A DNA stretch of 64,000 nt from SCUB01 sp041918675 (GCA_041918675.1 JAYRVF010000014.1:620001-684000), one strand, 5' to 3'. Counted from the stretch's first letter, positions 21,792 to 31,804 are shown. Numbers and translations: made by a program. Notes: generated from the sequence alone by a model not told the origin.

Positions 21792-23441
21792 TCAGCGGGA
21801 AAAGAAACCGGGCGCGAGAGCCGATGGACCGACCGGCGCCGGCGGTCGCGGCGGATTGTTGCCGCGCGCCCGGGGCGGCGACGGCGCCTGGCCGGGAAAC
21901 GGCGCGAGCTGCGGCCCGGAAGGTGGTCCGAGGATCGTTCCGGGAACCCCGCGCGCGCCCGCCTTCGCGCCGGCCGGCGTTTCCGCCCTTGATGGCGGCT
22001 GCGGCGCGGCCGGCACACGCGCCGGCTCGCTTTCGGGAAGCGACACGGTCGCCGGCGCGATCTCCGCGCCGACATTGCGACGCGGCCAGACGAAATCATC
22101 CGCGCGGCCGGCCGGCGGCGTCAACGGCTCGCCCTTGACCAAGGTCCGCGCCGCGAGCGCGTCGACCCCCGCCGGACGCGATCCCATGCCGCCGAGGAGT
22201 TCATCGGCGCCGACGGTGGACGCGACGAGCGGCACGATCGGACCGGCGATCGGCCTCGGCGCGGGACCGCCCGGACGCGCGGTGCCATCGGGCGTTCCCG
22301 GCTCGCTCGGCAGGGCGACCGGCGCGATCCGCGTCGCCAGCAGGCGACGAATCTCGCGTTCGGCGAAATGGGCGAGCTTGCGGGCGCCGGCCTTGGTGAA
22401 ATAAACGCCGTCCGGCGAGCGCAGGCGGCGAATCTGGCCCTCGAAATCCGGGCCCTGATTGAGGAACCGCCCGGCCTCGTCGACGAACCCGTCCCAGACA
22501 TCGACATAGGTGATGCCGGCCCGGCTGGCGTGATCGCGATAGAGAGCGTCGAGGAAGAGCATGTCCGTGGTCGATCGCGCGCCGCGCACCGGCGGCAATC
22601 CGACCCAGAGCACCGGCACGCCCTTCGCCTTGGCGGCGGCGATCATCTCGGCGATCTTGCGGCCGTAGAGCTCGATCCATTTCTCGCTGCGATATTCGTG
22701 GACGCCGCCGGCGCCGCCACCGCGCTCCTGCGCGACGATCGAGGCTGGCGGCTCCTCGTTGCCCGCCTCGTCATCCGGCTGCGGGACGCCGCCCCAATCG
22801 GACGCGCCCTCGCCTTGCGTCTCACCGCCCAGCTTCTTTCTCTTCGCCGGTTCCTGCTTGCCCTCGGACGTCTTGGCGTCCGGCTTCTCGGCCACCGGCT
22901 CGCGGATTTCCATGCGATCGTTCAGGCCGAGCATGATGACGACGAAGCTCGGATTCTCGGCGGCGAGAATTTCGCGCGCGGCGGCCGGCCAGTCCGCGGG
23001 CGCGCCCTTCGGCTGATAGCGGATGAGGCCGGAGACGGTGCGATGCTTGCGCACCACGCCGATTTCCGGCGTTTCGGCGAACGCATCCTCCAGGCCATAG
23101 GCGAGCCAGTCCGCCATGGAATCGCCGAGCACGAGGATCGTTTTTTCCGGCGCGGTCTCGGACTTCTTGGGCGGCGGAGCGCGCGAAAAGTCAGCCGGAC
23201 GCTGGACCGGACGCGGCTCGAGGAAATTGTCGAACGGATTGAGGCCGCGATTTTGCGGAACTGGGGCGGATGGACGGCCCCAACCGAACAGGAATTGCGC
23301 GGCGGCCGGCGTCGCAACGCCGATGGCGATCAGCGCGGCCAGCATCCCGACCGCGCGCGCGATGCGCGAACGCCACGGGCCGGGCGAAGGCAGGCAGGCT
23401 CGCCAATGCGAGCGAAGTCGATGGAACCGTCGTGCCGACAT
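21792..23441 (-). CDS. DUF459 family SGNH-type hydrolase, exported
   Basis: 549-residue protein with an N-terminal signal or anchor (AVGMLAALIAIGVATPAAAQ). An SGNH/GDSL-like domain starts at VLGDSMADWLAYGLEDAF near residue 105, with FVVIMLGLNDRMEI (block III Asn) and the C-terminal SPDGVYFTKAGARKLAHF (Asp/His). Between them is a charged linker rich in Glu/Lys. The last about 150 residues are Pro/Ala-rich and low in complexity. The family is likely periplasmic esterases or acetyltransfer helpers acting on cell-wall or exopolysaccharide, but no substrate is known. It neighbours mltB and galU, supporting an envelope role. Confidence 0.8.
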   Translation of the reverse strand: MSARRFHRLRSHWRACLPSPGPWRSRIARAVGMLAALIAIGVATPAAAQFLFGWGRPSAPVPQNRGLNPFDNFLEPRPVQRPADFSRAPPPKKSETAPEKTILVLGDSMADWLAYGLEDAFAETPEIGVVRKHRTVSGLIRYQPKGAPADWPAAAREILAAENPSFVVIMLGLNDRMEIREPVAEKPDAKTSEGKQEPAKRKKLGGETQGEGASDWGGVPQPDDEAGNEEPPASIVAQERGGGAGGVHEYRSEKWIELYGRKIAEMIAAAKAKGVPVLWVGLPPVRGARSTTDMLFLDALYRDHASRAGITYVDVWDGFVDEAGRFLNQGPDFEGQIRRLRSPDGVYFTKAGARKLAHFAEREIRRLLATRIAPVALPSEPGTPDGTARPGGPAPRPIAGPIVPLVASTVGADELLGGMGSRPAGVDALAARTLVKGEPLTPPAGRADDFVWPRRNVGAEIAPATVSLPESEPARVPAAPQPPSRAETPAGAKAGARGVPGTILGPPSGPQLAPFPGQAPSPPRARGNNPPRPPAPVGPSALAPGFFSR

Positions 23442-23584
23442 GCGGTCTTTCCGGCCGTGATACGCCGCGCCGCCTCACTGGTCCGATCGGGCATCGCGGG
23501 GAATCCGATCGGCTCATAAAAGGGGTTCGGGCCGACCGGTCAAGTCTCACGCAATCATGTCAACTTGTGGGTTCGGCCGGCGGC

Positions 23585-24946
23585 CTATCGGCCGCGCAGG
23601 CGCTCCAGGACGCTTGCCGAGGCAAAGCCGTCCGCCGGCAGCCCCGCCGCCGATTGGAAATGGCGCAGCGCCTCCACGGTCTTTCCGCCGAGGCGCCCGT
23701 CCGGCTCGCCCTGGTAGTAGCCGCGCGTCGCCAAAATCTGTTGCAATTCAAGGCGTTCCGTGCGCGACAGCACACGCTCGTGGCGCGGCCAGGCTTGCAC
23801 CAGCGGCCCACTGCCGCGCAGCCGGTCGGCGAAATGGCCGATGGCGAGCGCATAGGCATCGGCCGGGTTGTAACGCAGGATCGCCCTGAAATTCGGCAAC
23901 ATCAGAAACGCGGGCCCCCGCGCGCCGGCCGGCGCCAGCAAATAAGCGGTGTCGCTCTGGCGCGGGAAATCTCGTCCGCCCACGCGGCGAATGCCGAGGC
24001 CTTGCCATTGCGCGATCGTCAACTGCCGCGCGCGGTTCGCCTGCATGTAGTTGAAGCCCGCCGGCACCTCGACCTCGTAGCCCCATGTCTGCCCGGCACG
24101 CCAGCCGTCTTTCTTCAGATTGTTGGCGGTCGAGGCGACGAGATCGGGCACCGAGGAGACGACATCGCGCCGTCCGTCGCCGTCGAAGTCGACGGCGAAG
24201 CGCTTGAACGAGGTCGGCATGAATTGCGTCGGCCCGAACGCGCCGGCCCAGGACCCGCGCAACTGATCCGGCCGCAGATCGCCGCGATGCAGGATTTCGA
24301 GCGCGGACAGAAACTCGTCGCGGAAATAGGCCTGGCGGCGACCGACGCAGGCGAGCGTCGCCGTCGACCGCAACACGTCGCGATCGCCGATCAGCGCCGA
24401 ATATTTCGACTCGATGCCCCAGATCGCCGCGATCACATAACGATCGACGCCATAGGTCTTTTCGACGGCGTCGAAGGTCCGACGGTGCGTCTCCAGGATC
24501 TCGCGGCCCTTCTGAATGCGCGCATCGCTGACCAGGAGATCGAGATAGTCCCAGATCGCCTTGGTAAATTCCGGCTGCGCGTCCATGAAATCCATGATGC
24601 GCAGGTCGGGCGAAAGATCGGCGGTGAAGCGCGCGAAGCTCTCGCGCGAGATCCGCCGCCGGGCGGCTTCCGGCCACATCCCGGCGATGCATTGATCGAA
24701 ATTCTCGGCCGCCTCGCGGATGGCGGCGGCCGTCATCAGAGGATGACCCGAGGCGCCGTCCTCACCGGTCCAGGATTTGGCGGAAGACGCCGGCGGCGAG
24801 ATCGATCCCGTGATCGAACCGGGCAGAATGATCGGGCCCGCCCCGGCCGACGATTGCGCGCCGGCCGGCGTGGCGGCGAGCGTCGCCGCGAACATCCATG
24901 CGCCCGCGCCGATGGCGCGCCAACCCGCCGTGATTCGTGACTTCAT
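23585..24946 (-). CDS. mltB: Lytic murein transglycosylase, MltB type
   Basis: 453-residue periplasmic enzyme cleaving peptidoglycan glycan strands to 1,6-anhydro ends. It has a signal peptide (GAWMFAATLAATPAGAQ) and an SLT_2 domain with catalytic Glu in AIWGIESKYSALIGD near residue 180. The GAFGPTQFMPTSFKRFAVDFDGDG motif region follows, and NYMQANRARQLTIAQW is present. A C-terminal PG_binding_1 domain (LQQILATRGYYQGEPDG) anchors it to peptidoglycan. Sequence and length are typical for Rhizobiales MltB proteins. Confidence 0.92.
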   Translation of the reverse strand: MKSRITAGWRAIGAGAWMFAATLAATPAGAQSSAGAGPIILPGSITGSISPPASSAKSWTGEDGASGHPLMTAAAIREAAENFDQCIAGMWPEAARRRISRESFARFTADLSPDLRIMDFMDAQPEFTKAIWDYLDLLVSDARIQKGREILETHRRTFDAVEKTYGVDRYVIAAIWGIESKYSALIGDRDVLRSTATLACVGRRQAYFRDEFLSALEILHRGDLRPDQLRGSWAGAFGPTQFMPTSFKRFAVDFDGDGRRDVVSSVPDLVASTANNLKKDGWRAGQTWGYEVEVPAGFNYMQANRARQLTIAQWQGLGIRRVGGRDFPRQSDTAYLLAPAGARGPAFLMLPNFRAILRYNPADAYALAIGHFADRLRGSGPLVQAWPRHERVLSRTERLELQQILATRGYYQGEPDGRLGGKTVEALRHFQSAAGLPADGFASASVLERLRGR

Positions 24947-25226
24947 CGCCTCGTCCCTCGATCGGCACCCCGCCTACCCGGATATGACGCCCTCCGCCGG
25001 TTTCCATTTGCTTAACGATCCCACATTTTCGCCGCCGGTCCAGCGCGACGAAGCGTCCCGGCAGATCGCCGTTGCGCCACCGCCGTGTTTGGTCTTAGGT
25101 CGCGTTCGGCCGCCCCGGTTCGGACAAACTTCGTCTTCATGTGGATCGGCCCCCGCGTATCGCGTGCGCGTTATCCGTTCCGCTCATCCCCGTTGATCCC
25201 TTGATCCCACGCTCCGAAGAATTCCG

Positions 25227-26114
25227 ATGAAGATTCGCAAAGCCGTCTTTCCGGTCGCCGGCCTCGGCACCCGCTTCCTTCCCGCCACCAAGGCGATGCC
25301 GAAGGAGATGCTCACCGTGGTCGACCGCCCGCTGATCCAGCACGTCGTCGACGAGGCGCGCGAGGCGGGCATCGAGCATTTCGTCTTCGTCACCGGCCGC
25401 AACAAGGGCGTCATCGAGGATCATTTCGACCGCCAATTCGAGCTCGAGGAGACGCTGCGCCAACGCGGCAAGAAGGCGGAGATCGAACTTCTGGAGCGGG
25501 ATCAGCCCGCCGGCGGCGCGACCAGCTTCACGCGCCAGCAATCGCCGCTCGGCCTCGGCCACGCGGTGTGGTGCGCCCGCGACGTGATCGGCAAGGAGCC
25601 CTTCGCCGTGCTGTTGCCCGACGTGCTGGTCAAGAACAGGCCGGGCTGCCTCAAGCAGATGGTCGAAGCCGCGGGCGGGCTCGACAAGCGCGCCAATATT
25701 CTCGCGGTCGAGGAAGTGCCGGCCGAATCCGTGCACATGTACGGCATCGTCGGCATCGGCAAGCGCGCCGGCCGGAGCTTCGAGATCAACGGCATGATCG
25801 AGAAGCCGTCGCGCGAGAAGGCGCCCTCCAATCTCAGCATCACCGGCCGCTACATCCTGCAGCCGGAAATCTTCGACGTTCTCGCCGACCAGGAGCATGG
25901 CGCGGGCGGCGAGATCCAACTCACCGACGCGATGATCAGGCTGGCGAAGACGCAACCCTTCTTCGGCCTGCAATTCGAGGGCCGCAGCTTCGATTGCGGC
26001 TCCAAGCCCGGCTTTCTTGCCGCCAATATCGCCTACGGCATGGACCGCGCCGATCTCGCCCCCATCCTGCGCGAGGAGATGGCGCTCTACTTCAAGGGCA
26101 AGAAGGAAAAGTAG
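25227..26114 (+). CDS. galU: UTP-glucose-1-phosphate uridylyltransferase GalU
   Basis: 295-residue cytoplasmic enzyme making UDP-glucose for exopolysaccharide, LPS and glycolipids. It shows AVFPVAGLGTRFLPATKA (nucleotide-binding start), PKEMLTVVDRPLIQHVVDEA, VLLPDVLV (usually LPDD; here Asp-Val) and EKPSREKAPSNLSITGRYIL. The end has GGEIQLTDAM and the sugar-site SFDCGSKPGFLAANI. Standard length. The gene is divergent from mltB across a 280-base gap with no gene. Confidence 0.95.
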   Translation: MKIRKAVFPVAGLGTRFLPATKAMPKEMLTVVDRPLIQHVVDEAREAGIEHFVFVTGRNKGVIEDHFDRQFELEETLRQRGKKAEIELLERDQPAGGATSFTRQQSPLGLGHAVWCARDVIGKEPFAVLLPDVLVKNRPGCLKQMVEAAGGLDKRANILAVEEVPAESVHMYGIVGIGKRAGRSFEINGMIEKPSREKAPSNLSITGRYILQPEIFDVLADQEHGAGGEIQLTDAMIRLAKTQPFFGLQFEGRSFDCGSKPGFLAANIAYGMDRADLAPILREEMALYFKGKKEK

Positions 26115-26140
26115 GCGAACCCGGCCTCGCCCGCGCGGCG

Positions 26141-27775
26141 CTATCGCTGCAAGCGCAGGCCGACGAGGAAGACGCTCGCGGTGTAGTCGGTGCCGGCGGC
26201 CGTCGATTTCAGCCACTCTTGCCGGAATTCGCCCTTGATCTGCATCGTGCGCGAGAGGTTGTAGACGAGCGCCGTGGTCAGGCCGTAGCGCTGGTCGTCG
26301 CGCGCCATGCCCTCGTAATGCGAGGTGCCGTAGGACAATTTGGCGCTCGCCGTCAGCCAGCGGCGGAGCGAGTGGTCGACCTGCAGCGCGTAGTCGCGGC
26401 TGATCGTGCCCGAAACACCGGCAACCGTCGTCTCGTCGAGCGAGGATTTCGCGGTCAACGTGAATTTCGTCAGCGGCGTCGCCGTCCATACCAGCGAGGC
26501 GCTGGTCATCAACCCGTTGAGCGGAGACAGCCGCGTGTCGGCGTAGCCGCGATGGCCGTAGCCGAGCGATACCTCGCCGGTCAGGAGCCGCGACAGTTCG
26601 AATGTCGAACCGACCCGGGCGGTGGTGCCCCAGGAGTCGCGGAAATAGCCCGCGCGGTCGGCGGCGACATCGTGCACGCGCCGGTCGAGATTGATCTCGA
26701 CGAAGGGCTTGACCCCGGGCTTGGCCTCGTAGGCCGCGCGCGCCGTCAGCGCGTATTGATCGTAGTTGCGATCGATGTTCGACGCCGTGGTGCCGTCGGT
26801 CAGGTGCGATTGCTCGAACGCGGTGCGGTCGAGGCCGCCGCCGACCGACACCTCCAGACGATTGAAGCGTTGCGTCACGCCGAGCGATTGGCCGAGCGTG
26901 CCGAAGACGGGATAGCGCGCGAGATTGGCGGAGATGTTGGGGCTGCCCGGATTATCGGTGCCGAGACGCAGGCGGGTTTCGAGATCGATCTGGGTGTCGC
27001 GGGTAACGTCGATCCGGCCGACGAGCTTGCCGGTGAAATCGGGACGATCGATCGAGACCGGCGATTGCGCCACGCCATTGTCGGGCGGGGACGGATACAT
27101 GGTGTAGCTGCCGCGCAGATCGGCGGTGAGCGAATGCCGCGACCAGTTCGAGGCCATGGTGAGCTCGGGCGCGAGCACGTAGTAGGTCGCGCCCTTGCCG
27201 CCGGGCGAGCGCGCCGGATTGGTGTCGTAGGCGGCCGACAGTTCGATCGCCGGCTTGAACAGGAGGCTTCCGGCGTAAAAACCGACCGCGGCGAAGGGGT
27301 CCTCATCCACCTTGAGCCGCCGGCGGGGCGGCTGGCCGGCGGCGGTTCCGGCGACCGCGGCGGCGACGCGCTCGCGATTGGCCGACGCCGATGGGCGCGC
27401 GGGACTGACGGGCAAGCCCGCGCGCGACGCGCCGGCACCCTTCCTTGGCTTCTGTCGCTTGCGATTGAGCGAATCAAAGCCGCTCTCGCCCGCGCCGGAC
27501 GCGGCGGCGAAGGAAGCCTCGTCCGCACGCATCAGACGGGTCGGATCGGAATTGAGGTCGCCGTTGAGCGGCCGCGATCCGTTCGGTCCGGGAATCCTTT
27601 CGGCCGACGGCCGCAGCAAGGCCGACGCGCCGTCCTGGGCCCGGCTTCCGCCGCCGGCAAGGAGGGCCGCGCCGGCAAACGCCAGGCCCGAGGCAAGCGC
27701 GCGCCAGCACCGTCCGTTTCGCCCGCACGGGCGCGATGGACGGACGCGCGTGTCGCCGCCTTGCCGCACACTCAC
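26141..27775 (-). CDS. Outer-membrane beta-barrel protein, function unknown
   Basis: About 544 residues. N-terminal basic segment plus hydrophobic stretch (ALASGLAFAGAALLAGGGSRAQ) is a signal peptide. About 150 residues of Pro/Ala/Arg-rich linker follow. From about residue 170 the sequence alternates short amphipathic strands with aromatic ends (FKPAIELSAAYDTNP, ELTMASNWSRHSLTADLRGSY, and so on) to a C-terminal VFLVGLRLQR strand. This is a barrel of the kind annotated as outer membrane beta-barrel protein in Rhizobiales. It could be an exopolysaccharide porin, given galU next door, but that is inference. GTG 27775 is chosen as start with GGGAG upstream. Confidence 0.65.
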   Translation of the reverse strand: MSVRQGGDTRVRPSRPCGRNGRCWRALASGLAFAGAALLAGGGSRAQDGASALLRPSAERIPGPNGSRPLNGDLNSDPTRLMRADEASFAAASGAGESGFDSLNRKRQKPRKGAGASRAGLPVSPARPSASANRERVAAAVAGTAAGQPPRRRLKVDEDPFAAVGFYAGSLLFKPAIELSAAYDTNPARSPGGKGATYYVLAPELTMASNWSRHSLTADLRGSYTMYPSPPDNGVAQSPVSIDRPDFTGKLVGRIDVTRDTQIDLETRLRLGTDNPGSPNISANLARYPVFGTLGQSLGVTQRFNRLEVSVGGGLDRTAFEQSHLTDGTTASNIDRNYDQYALTARAAYEAKPGVKPFVEINLDRRVHDVAADRAGYFRDSWGTTARVGSTFELSRLLTGEVSLGYGHRGYADTRLSPLNGLMTSASLVWTATPLTKFTLTAKSSLDETTVAGVSGTISRDYALQVDHSLRRWLTASAKLSYGTSHYEGMARDDQRYGLTTALVYNLSRTMQIKGEFRQEWLKSTAAGTDYTASVFLVGLRLQR

Positions 27776-27879
27776 TCGCGCCACTCCCGGTCCCGCCGCC
27801 AACGGCGGCAAAATACGTTTTACTTCAAAGCCTTGGCAGGACGGATCGAGGGAGCGCCCGACCCGGCCTCGCGCCAAGT

Positions 27880-27912
27880 TTGGTTAACCGACTTAAAACA
27901 AACATGGTTAAC
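27880..27912. promoter_or_regulatory. Possible CtrA half-sites between the barrel gene and kdsD
   Basis: Two similar blocks, TTTGGTTAACCG and CATGGTTAACGG, lie in the divergent intergenic region and include TTAACCAT on the minus strand, a CtrA half-site form. The canonical TTAA-N7-TTAA spacing is not met (TTAA-N5-TTAA at 27884-27896). Weak evidence. Confidence 0.25.
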
Positions 27913-28013
27913 GGGCCGTTGAGACGCCTTGGCCGAGGTCGCGCCGCGCAGTTCGCCGTGCTATCAGTCCCGGGCATCGCCCGGCGGCCCGCCCGGAATG
28001 CCCGGACCCGAAC

Positions 28014-29036
28014 ATGGCGCCGTTGAAACCTCGACAGACCCAACCGACCACCCACGCGGCTGATCCGCGCCACGACGGCGCGATCCAGTCGGCGCTGCGC
28101 ACGCTCGAGGTCGAGGCCACCGGCATCACCGCGCTCGCGCGGGCGCTGCGCGGCGACCTCGGACCGCATTTCACCACCGCCGTCGAACTCATGCACAAGG
28201 CGACGGGGCGCGTGATCGTCACCGGTCTCGGCAAATCCGGCCATGTCGGACGCAAGATGGCGGCCACGCTCGCCTCGACCGGCACGCCGTCCTTTTTCGT
28301 CCACGCCGCCGAGGCCAGCCACGGCGATCTCGGCATGATCACCACCGACGACGTCATCATGGCGCTGTCGTGGTCCGGCGAGACGGCCGAATTGAAGAAC
28401 CTGATCGACTATTCGCGCCGGTTCCGCATCGGGCTCGTCGCGGTGACGGCGCACGAGGAGTCCACGCTCGGCAAGGCCGCTGACGTCGTGCTCGTCCTGC
28501 CGAAGGCGCGCGAGGCCTGCCCGCACAATCTCGCCCCGACCACCTCCTCGCTGATGCAGCTCGCGCTCGGCGACGCGCTCGCCATCGCGCTGCTCGAATG
28601 CCGCGGCTTCACCGCGCTCGACTTCCGCGCGCTGCATCCGGCCGGCAAGCTCGGCGCGATGCTCAAATTCGTCCGCGACCTGATGCACACCGGCGAGGCC
28701 ATTCCGATCAAGCCGCTCGGCACGCCGATGTCGGACGCGCTGGTCGAGATGTCGACCAAGGGCTTCGGCTGCGTCGCGATCGTCGACGGAAAGGGTCGCC
28801 TTGCCGGCATCATCACCGACGGCGACCTGCGCCGCCACATGCGCCCCGACCTGATGACCGCGAGCGTCGACGAGGTGATGACGCGGGGCGCCAAGACGAT
28901 CGGGACGGGCATGCTCGCGAGCGAGGCGCTCGAAATCCTGAACTCCTCGAAGATCACCGCGTTGATGGTGACGGAGGCGGGCCGGCCCGTCGGCATCGTC
29001 CACCTGCACGATCTCCTGCGCGCCGGCGTCGCCTGA
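28014..29036 (+). CDS. kdsD: Arabinose-5-phosphate isomerase KdsD (KpsF/GutQ family)
   Basis: 340-residue enzyme converting ribulose-5-phosphate to arabinose-5-phosphate, the first step to KDO for LPS. SIS domain at about residues 40-190 with VTGLGKSGHVGRKMAATLAS, HAAEASHGDLGMI and LSWSGETAELKNL. Two CBS domains follow (VRDLMHTGEAIPI and VDEVMTRGAKTI starts). The conserved FRALHPAGKLG link precedes the CBS pair. The N-terminal 20 residues are extra and variable. Neighbouring galU fits an envelope-polysaccharide theme. Confidence 0.93.
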   Translation: MAPLKPRQTQPTTHAADPRHDGAIQSALRTLEVEATGITALARALRGDLGPHFTTAVELMHKATGRVIVTGLGKSGHVGRKMAATLASTGTPSFFVHAAEASHGDLGMITTDDVIMALSWSGETAELKNLIDYSRRFRIGLVAVTAHEESTLGKAADVVLVLPKAREACPHNLAPTTSSLMQLALGDALAIALLECRGFTALDFRALHPAGKLGAMLKFVRDLMHTGEAIPIKPLGTPMSDALVEMSTKGFGCVAIVDGKGRLAGIITDGDLRRHMRPDLMTASVDEVMTRGAKTIGTGMLASEALEILNSSKITALMVTEAGRPVGIVHLHDLLRAGVA

Positions 29037-29084
29037 CGAAGAAGGCGCGCGTCGACCGCGCGGAGCGTTACCGGCGGATCACGA

Positions 29085-29531
29085 TCAGGCTTTTTCCACG
29101 GTCAGGCTGACGCCGTCGGCGCGCACCACCTTGACGCGGCTGCCGGCCGAACAATCCGGCCCCGACACGCGCCAGATCGTATCGTCGACCCGGATCGCGC
29201 CGTGGCCATCGGCGATGGGCTTTTCCAACGTGAAGACCTGGCCGACCAGCGCCAGCGCCCGCTGGTTGAGGAAGTTGGCGCCCTCCTCGCGCGCCCCGCC
29301 GCGCGCCATGCGCCGCCAGATCGGCACGGCCGCCGCCGAGAACAGCGCGAAGGCGAGAATCTGCGCCTGCCACGACCAGTCGACGAGGAAGCTGATCAAC
29401 CCCACCAGAATAGCCGCTAGCCCGAGCCAGACCAGGAACATTCCCGGCGCGAGCAATTCGAGCGCGAGCAGCACAAGGCCGAGGATCAGCCAGTTCCACG
29501 GCCCGAGCCGCAGCGCGAGTTCCGCCAGCAT
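29085..29531 (-). CDS. NfeD family membrane protein
   Basis: 148-residue protein with N-terminal hydrophobic spans (LILGLVLLALELLAPGMFLVW region, then about 40-75) and a C-terminal OB-fold around residues 85-145 (DGHGAIRVDDTIWRVSGPD). NfeD proteins accompany SPFH/stomatin proteins and are thought to organise membrane microdomains or protein quality control. It lies 12 bases after the SPFH gene, as expected for the pair. Confidence 0.9.
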   Translation of the reverse strand: MLAELALRLGPWNWLILGLVLLALELLAPGMFLVWLGLAAILVGLISFLVDWSWQAQILAFALFSAAAVPIWRRMARGGAREEGANFLNQRALALVGQVFTLEKPIADGHGAIRVDDTIWRVSGPDCSAGSRVKVVRADGVSLTVEKA

Positions 29532-29543
29532 GCCCCGTCTCCT

Positions 29544-30512
29544 TTAGCTCGACGAACCCACCGGCGGCACCGCGCCGCGCCGCGCCGGCCGCGCGGCGTC
29601 CTCGCCGAAGGTCGCCTTGGCGAGTTCGCCGATGCCGGCGAGCGAGCCGAGCACATTGGTCGCCTCGATCGGCAGCAGCACGACCTTCTGGTTCGGCGAT
29701 TCGGCGATCTTGGCGAAGGCCTTGATGTACTTCTCCGCGACGAAATAATTGAGCGCGGCGACGTCGCCGCGCGCGACCGCCTGGCTCACCATTTCGGTCG
29801 CCTTGGCTTCCGCCTGCGCCAGACGTTCGCGGCCTTCCGCGTCACGGAACGCCGCCTCGCGCCGGCCCTCGGCTTCGAGAATCTGCGCCTGCTTGGCGCC
29901 CTCGGCGCGCAGGATGTCGGATTGGCGCTGGCCCTCGGCCTGGAGAATGTCGGCGCGCTTGACGCGCTCGGCCTTCATCTGCCGCGCCATCGCCTCGACC
30001 AGATCGTTCGGCGGCACGATATCCTTGATCTCGATGCGGTTGACCTTGACCCCCCAGGGCGCCACCGCCGCGTCGACGACGCGCAGCAGGCGCTCGTTGA
30101 TCTCGTCGCGATGCGACAGCGCCTGATCGAGATCCATCGAACCGGTCACCGAGCGGATGTTGGTCATCGTCAGCGTCACGATCGCCTGCGTCAGGTTGGA
30201 GACTTCGTAGCTCGCCTGCGCCGCGTTGAAGACCTGAAAGAAGGCGACGCCGTCGACGGTGATGGTGGCGTTGTCCTTGGTGATGACCTCCTGCTGGGGA
30301 ATGTCGATCACCTGCTCCATCATGTTGATCTTGCGCCCGATGCGATCGAAATAAGGCACGATCAGGTTGAGCCCGGGCGCCAGCGTGCGCGTGAACTTGC
30401 CGAAGCGCTCGACCGTCCAGTTGAAGCCTTGCGGCACGGTCTTGATGCCGGCGAGCAGCGTGAAGATGACGAGCAGTGCCAGAACGATGGCGAAGACGTC
30501 GAAACCAAGCAT
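29544..30512 (-). CDS. SPFH/Band 7 (stomatin-like, QmcA type) protein
   Basis: 322-residue membrane protein with one N-terminal helix (FAIVLALLVIFTLLAGI). An SPFH domain covers about residues 25-190 (TVPQGFNWTVERFGKF, LIVPYFDRIGRKINMMEQV, EVITKDNATITVDGV). An Ala/Glu-rich coiled-coil follows, about 190-260 with repeated ILQAEGQRQ-like heptads. The family scaffolds membrane microdomains and often binds FtsH-type proteases. Operon partner of the downstream nfeD. Confidence 0.92.
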   Translation of the reverse strand: MLGFDVFAIVLALLVIFTLLAGIKTVPQGFNWTVERFGKFTRTLAPGLNLIVPYFDRIGRKINMMEQVIDIPQQEVITKDNATITVDGVAFFQVFNAAQASYEVSNLTQAIVTLTMTNIRSVTGSMDLDQALSHRDEINERLLRVVDAAVAPWGVKVNRIEIKDIVPPNDLVEAMARQMKAERVKRADILQAEGQRQSDILRAEGAKQAQILEAEGRREAAFRDAEGRERLAQAEAKATEMVSQAVARGDVAALNYFVAEKYIKAFAKIAESPNQKVVLLPIEATNVLGSLAGIGELAKATFGEDAARPARRGAVPPVGSSS

Positions 30513-30686
30513 GGTGTCTCCCTCAATCTGGCCCGGACCCTATCCGGCCCGGGCCATTTGCGCCCGGAGGCGAAGCCCGCCTCGGGTCACGTGACAAGAC
30601 GGCGCCGCGCGCCCCCGCGCGAAACGCCGTCGCGCGCGCCATTTCGATTGGTCGCGCCGCCCGCGCCGAGCGTTCAACCCGCCGCG

Positions 30687-31745
30687 TCAGCCGGCGTTCG
30701 CCGCGACATCCACCTCGACCCAGCCGCGCAATTCGCGCCTCGCCAGATGCCGCAGCACGGCCATGCCGACTTCCGTGTCGTTGAGGCATGGAATTGCGAC
30801 GAAAGTTTCGCCGCCATTCTGGCTGAAGGCCGCCGCGTTTTCCACCGCGATTTCCTCCAGCGTCTCCAGGCAATCGGCGGCGAAGCCCGGCGTCACCACC
30901 GCGAGGCGGCGCGTGCCGGCGCGCGCCAGTTCCACGATCGTCGTGTCGGTGTAAGGCCGCAGCCATTCCTGCCGGCCGAAACGCGATTGGAAGGTCAGCC
31001 GAAGCTCGGGCGCGCCGGGACCGAGCCGCGCGCGCAGGCGGTCGACGGTGACGACGCATTGGTCGTAATAGGGATCGCCCTTGTCGATGTAGGATTTCGG
31101 CATGCCGTGAAACGAGGCCAGGATCACCTCGGGCCGGACGCCGGCATCGCGCAGATGCTTCTCGATCGAGGCCGCGAGCGCGTCGATATAGACCTCGTCG
31201 TCGAAATAAGGCGGCGCGACGCGCAGGGTCGGCTGCGCCCGCTTGGTGGAAAGGACGCGAAAGATTTCGTCGCAGACGGTCGCCGTGGTCGACGCCGAAT
31301 ATTGCGGATAGAGCGGCATCGCGAGCACGCGGTCGCAGCCGCGCGCCGCGAGCGCGGCAAGCCCCGTCGCGATCGAGGGATTGCCGTAGCGCATCGCCCA
31401 GTCGACCACGACACCCGCGCCGGCAAGGGCGTCGCCGAGCTTTTCGGCCTGCGCGCGGGTGATCGTCTTGAGCGGGGATTCATCGCGATCGGTGTTCCAG
31501 ATCTTGGCGTAGTCGCGCGCCTTGCGCGCCGGGCGCACCCGCAGGATGATGCCGTGGAGCACCAGCTTCCACACCAGCCCCTGATTTTCGATGACGCGCG
31601 GATCGGCCAGGAATTCCCGCAGATAGGCGCGCACGCTTGGCGCATCGGCCGCGTCGGGCGTGCCGAGATTGACGAGAAGAACACCGACCCGGCGGTCACG
31701 CGAATGAGCGTCGGGCGGCGGCGCGTTCTCGGTCGGCATCGTCAT
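30687..31745 (-). CDS. hemH: Ferrochelatase HemH
   Basis: 352-residue enzyme inserting ferrous iron into protoporphyrin IX, the last step of heme synthesis, needed here for the many c-type cytochromes. Motifs: GVLLVNLGTPDAAD near residue 32, MRYGNPSI, LPLYPQYSASTT-like MPLYPQYSASTT, the metal-site His in ILASFHGMPKSYI, and LTFQSRFGRQEWLRPYTD followed by a VVTPGFAADCLETLEEI stretch with the second active-site Glu. Start: ATG 31745, with AAAGAG before it; 31751 and 31739 are in-frame alternatives. Confidence 0.95.
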   Translation of the reverse strand: MTMPTENAPPPDAHSRDRRVGVLLVNLGTPDAADAPSVRAYLREFLADPRVIENQGLVWKLVLHGIILRVRPARKARDYAKIWNTDRDESPLKTITRAQAEKLGDALAGAGVVVDWAMRYGNPSIATGLAALAARGCDRVLAMPLYPQYSASTTATVCDEIFRVLSTKRAQPTLRVAPPYFDDEVYIDALAASIEKHLRDAGVRPEVILASFHGMPKSYIDKGDPYYDQCVVTVDRLRARLGPGAPELRLTFQSRFGRQEWLRPYTDTTIVELARAGTRRLAVVTPGFAADCLETLEEIAVENAAAFSQNGGETFVAIPCLNDTEVGMAVLRHLARRELRGWVEVDVAANAG

Positions 31746-31804
31746 GCTCATCTCTTTCGCCCGCGTTTCTTTCGCTAGCATCTCGGCCCGCTTCGCCGGC
31801 ACCG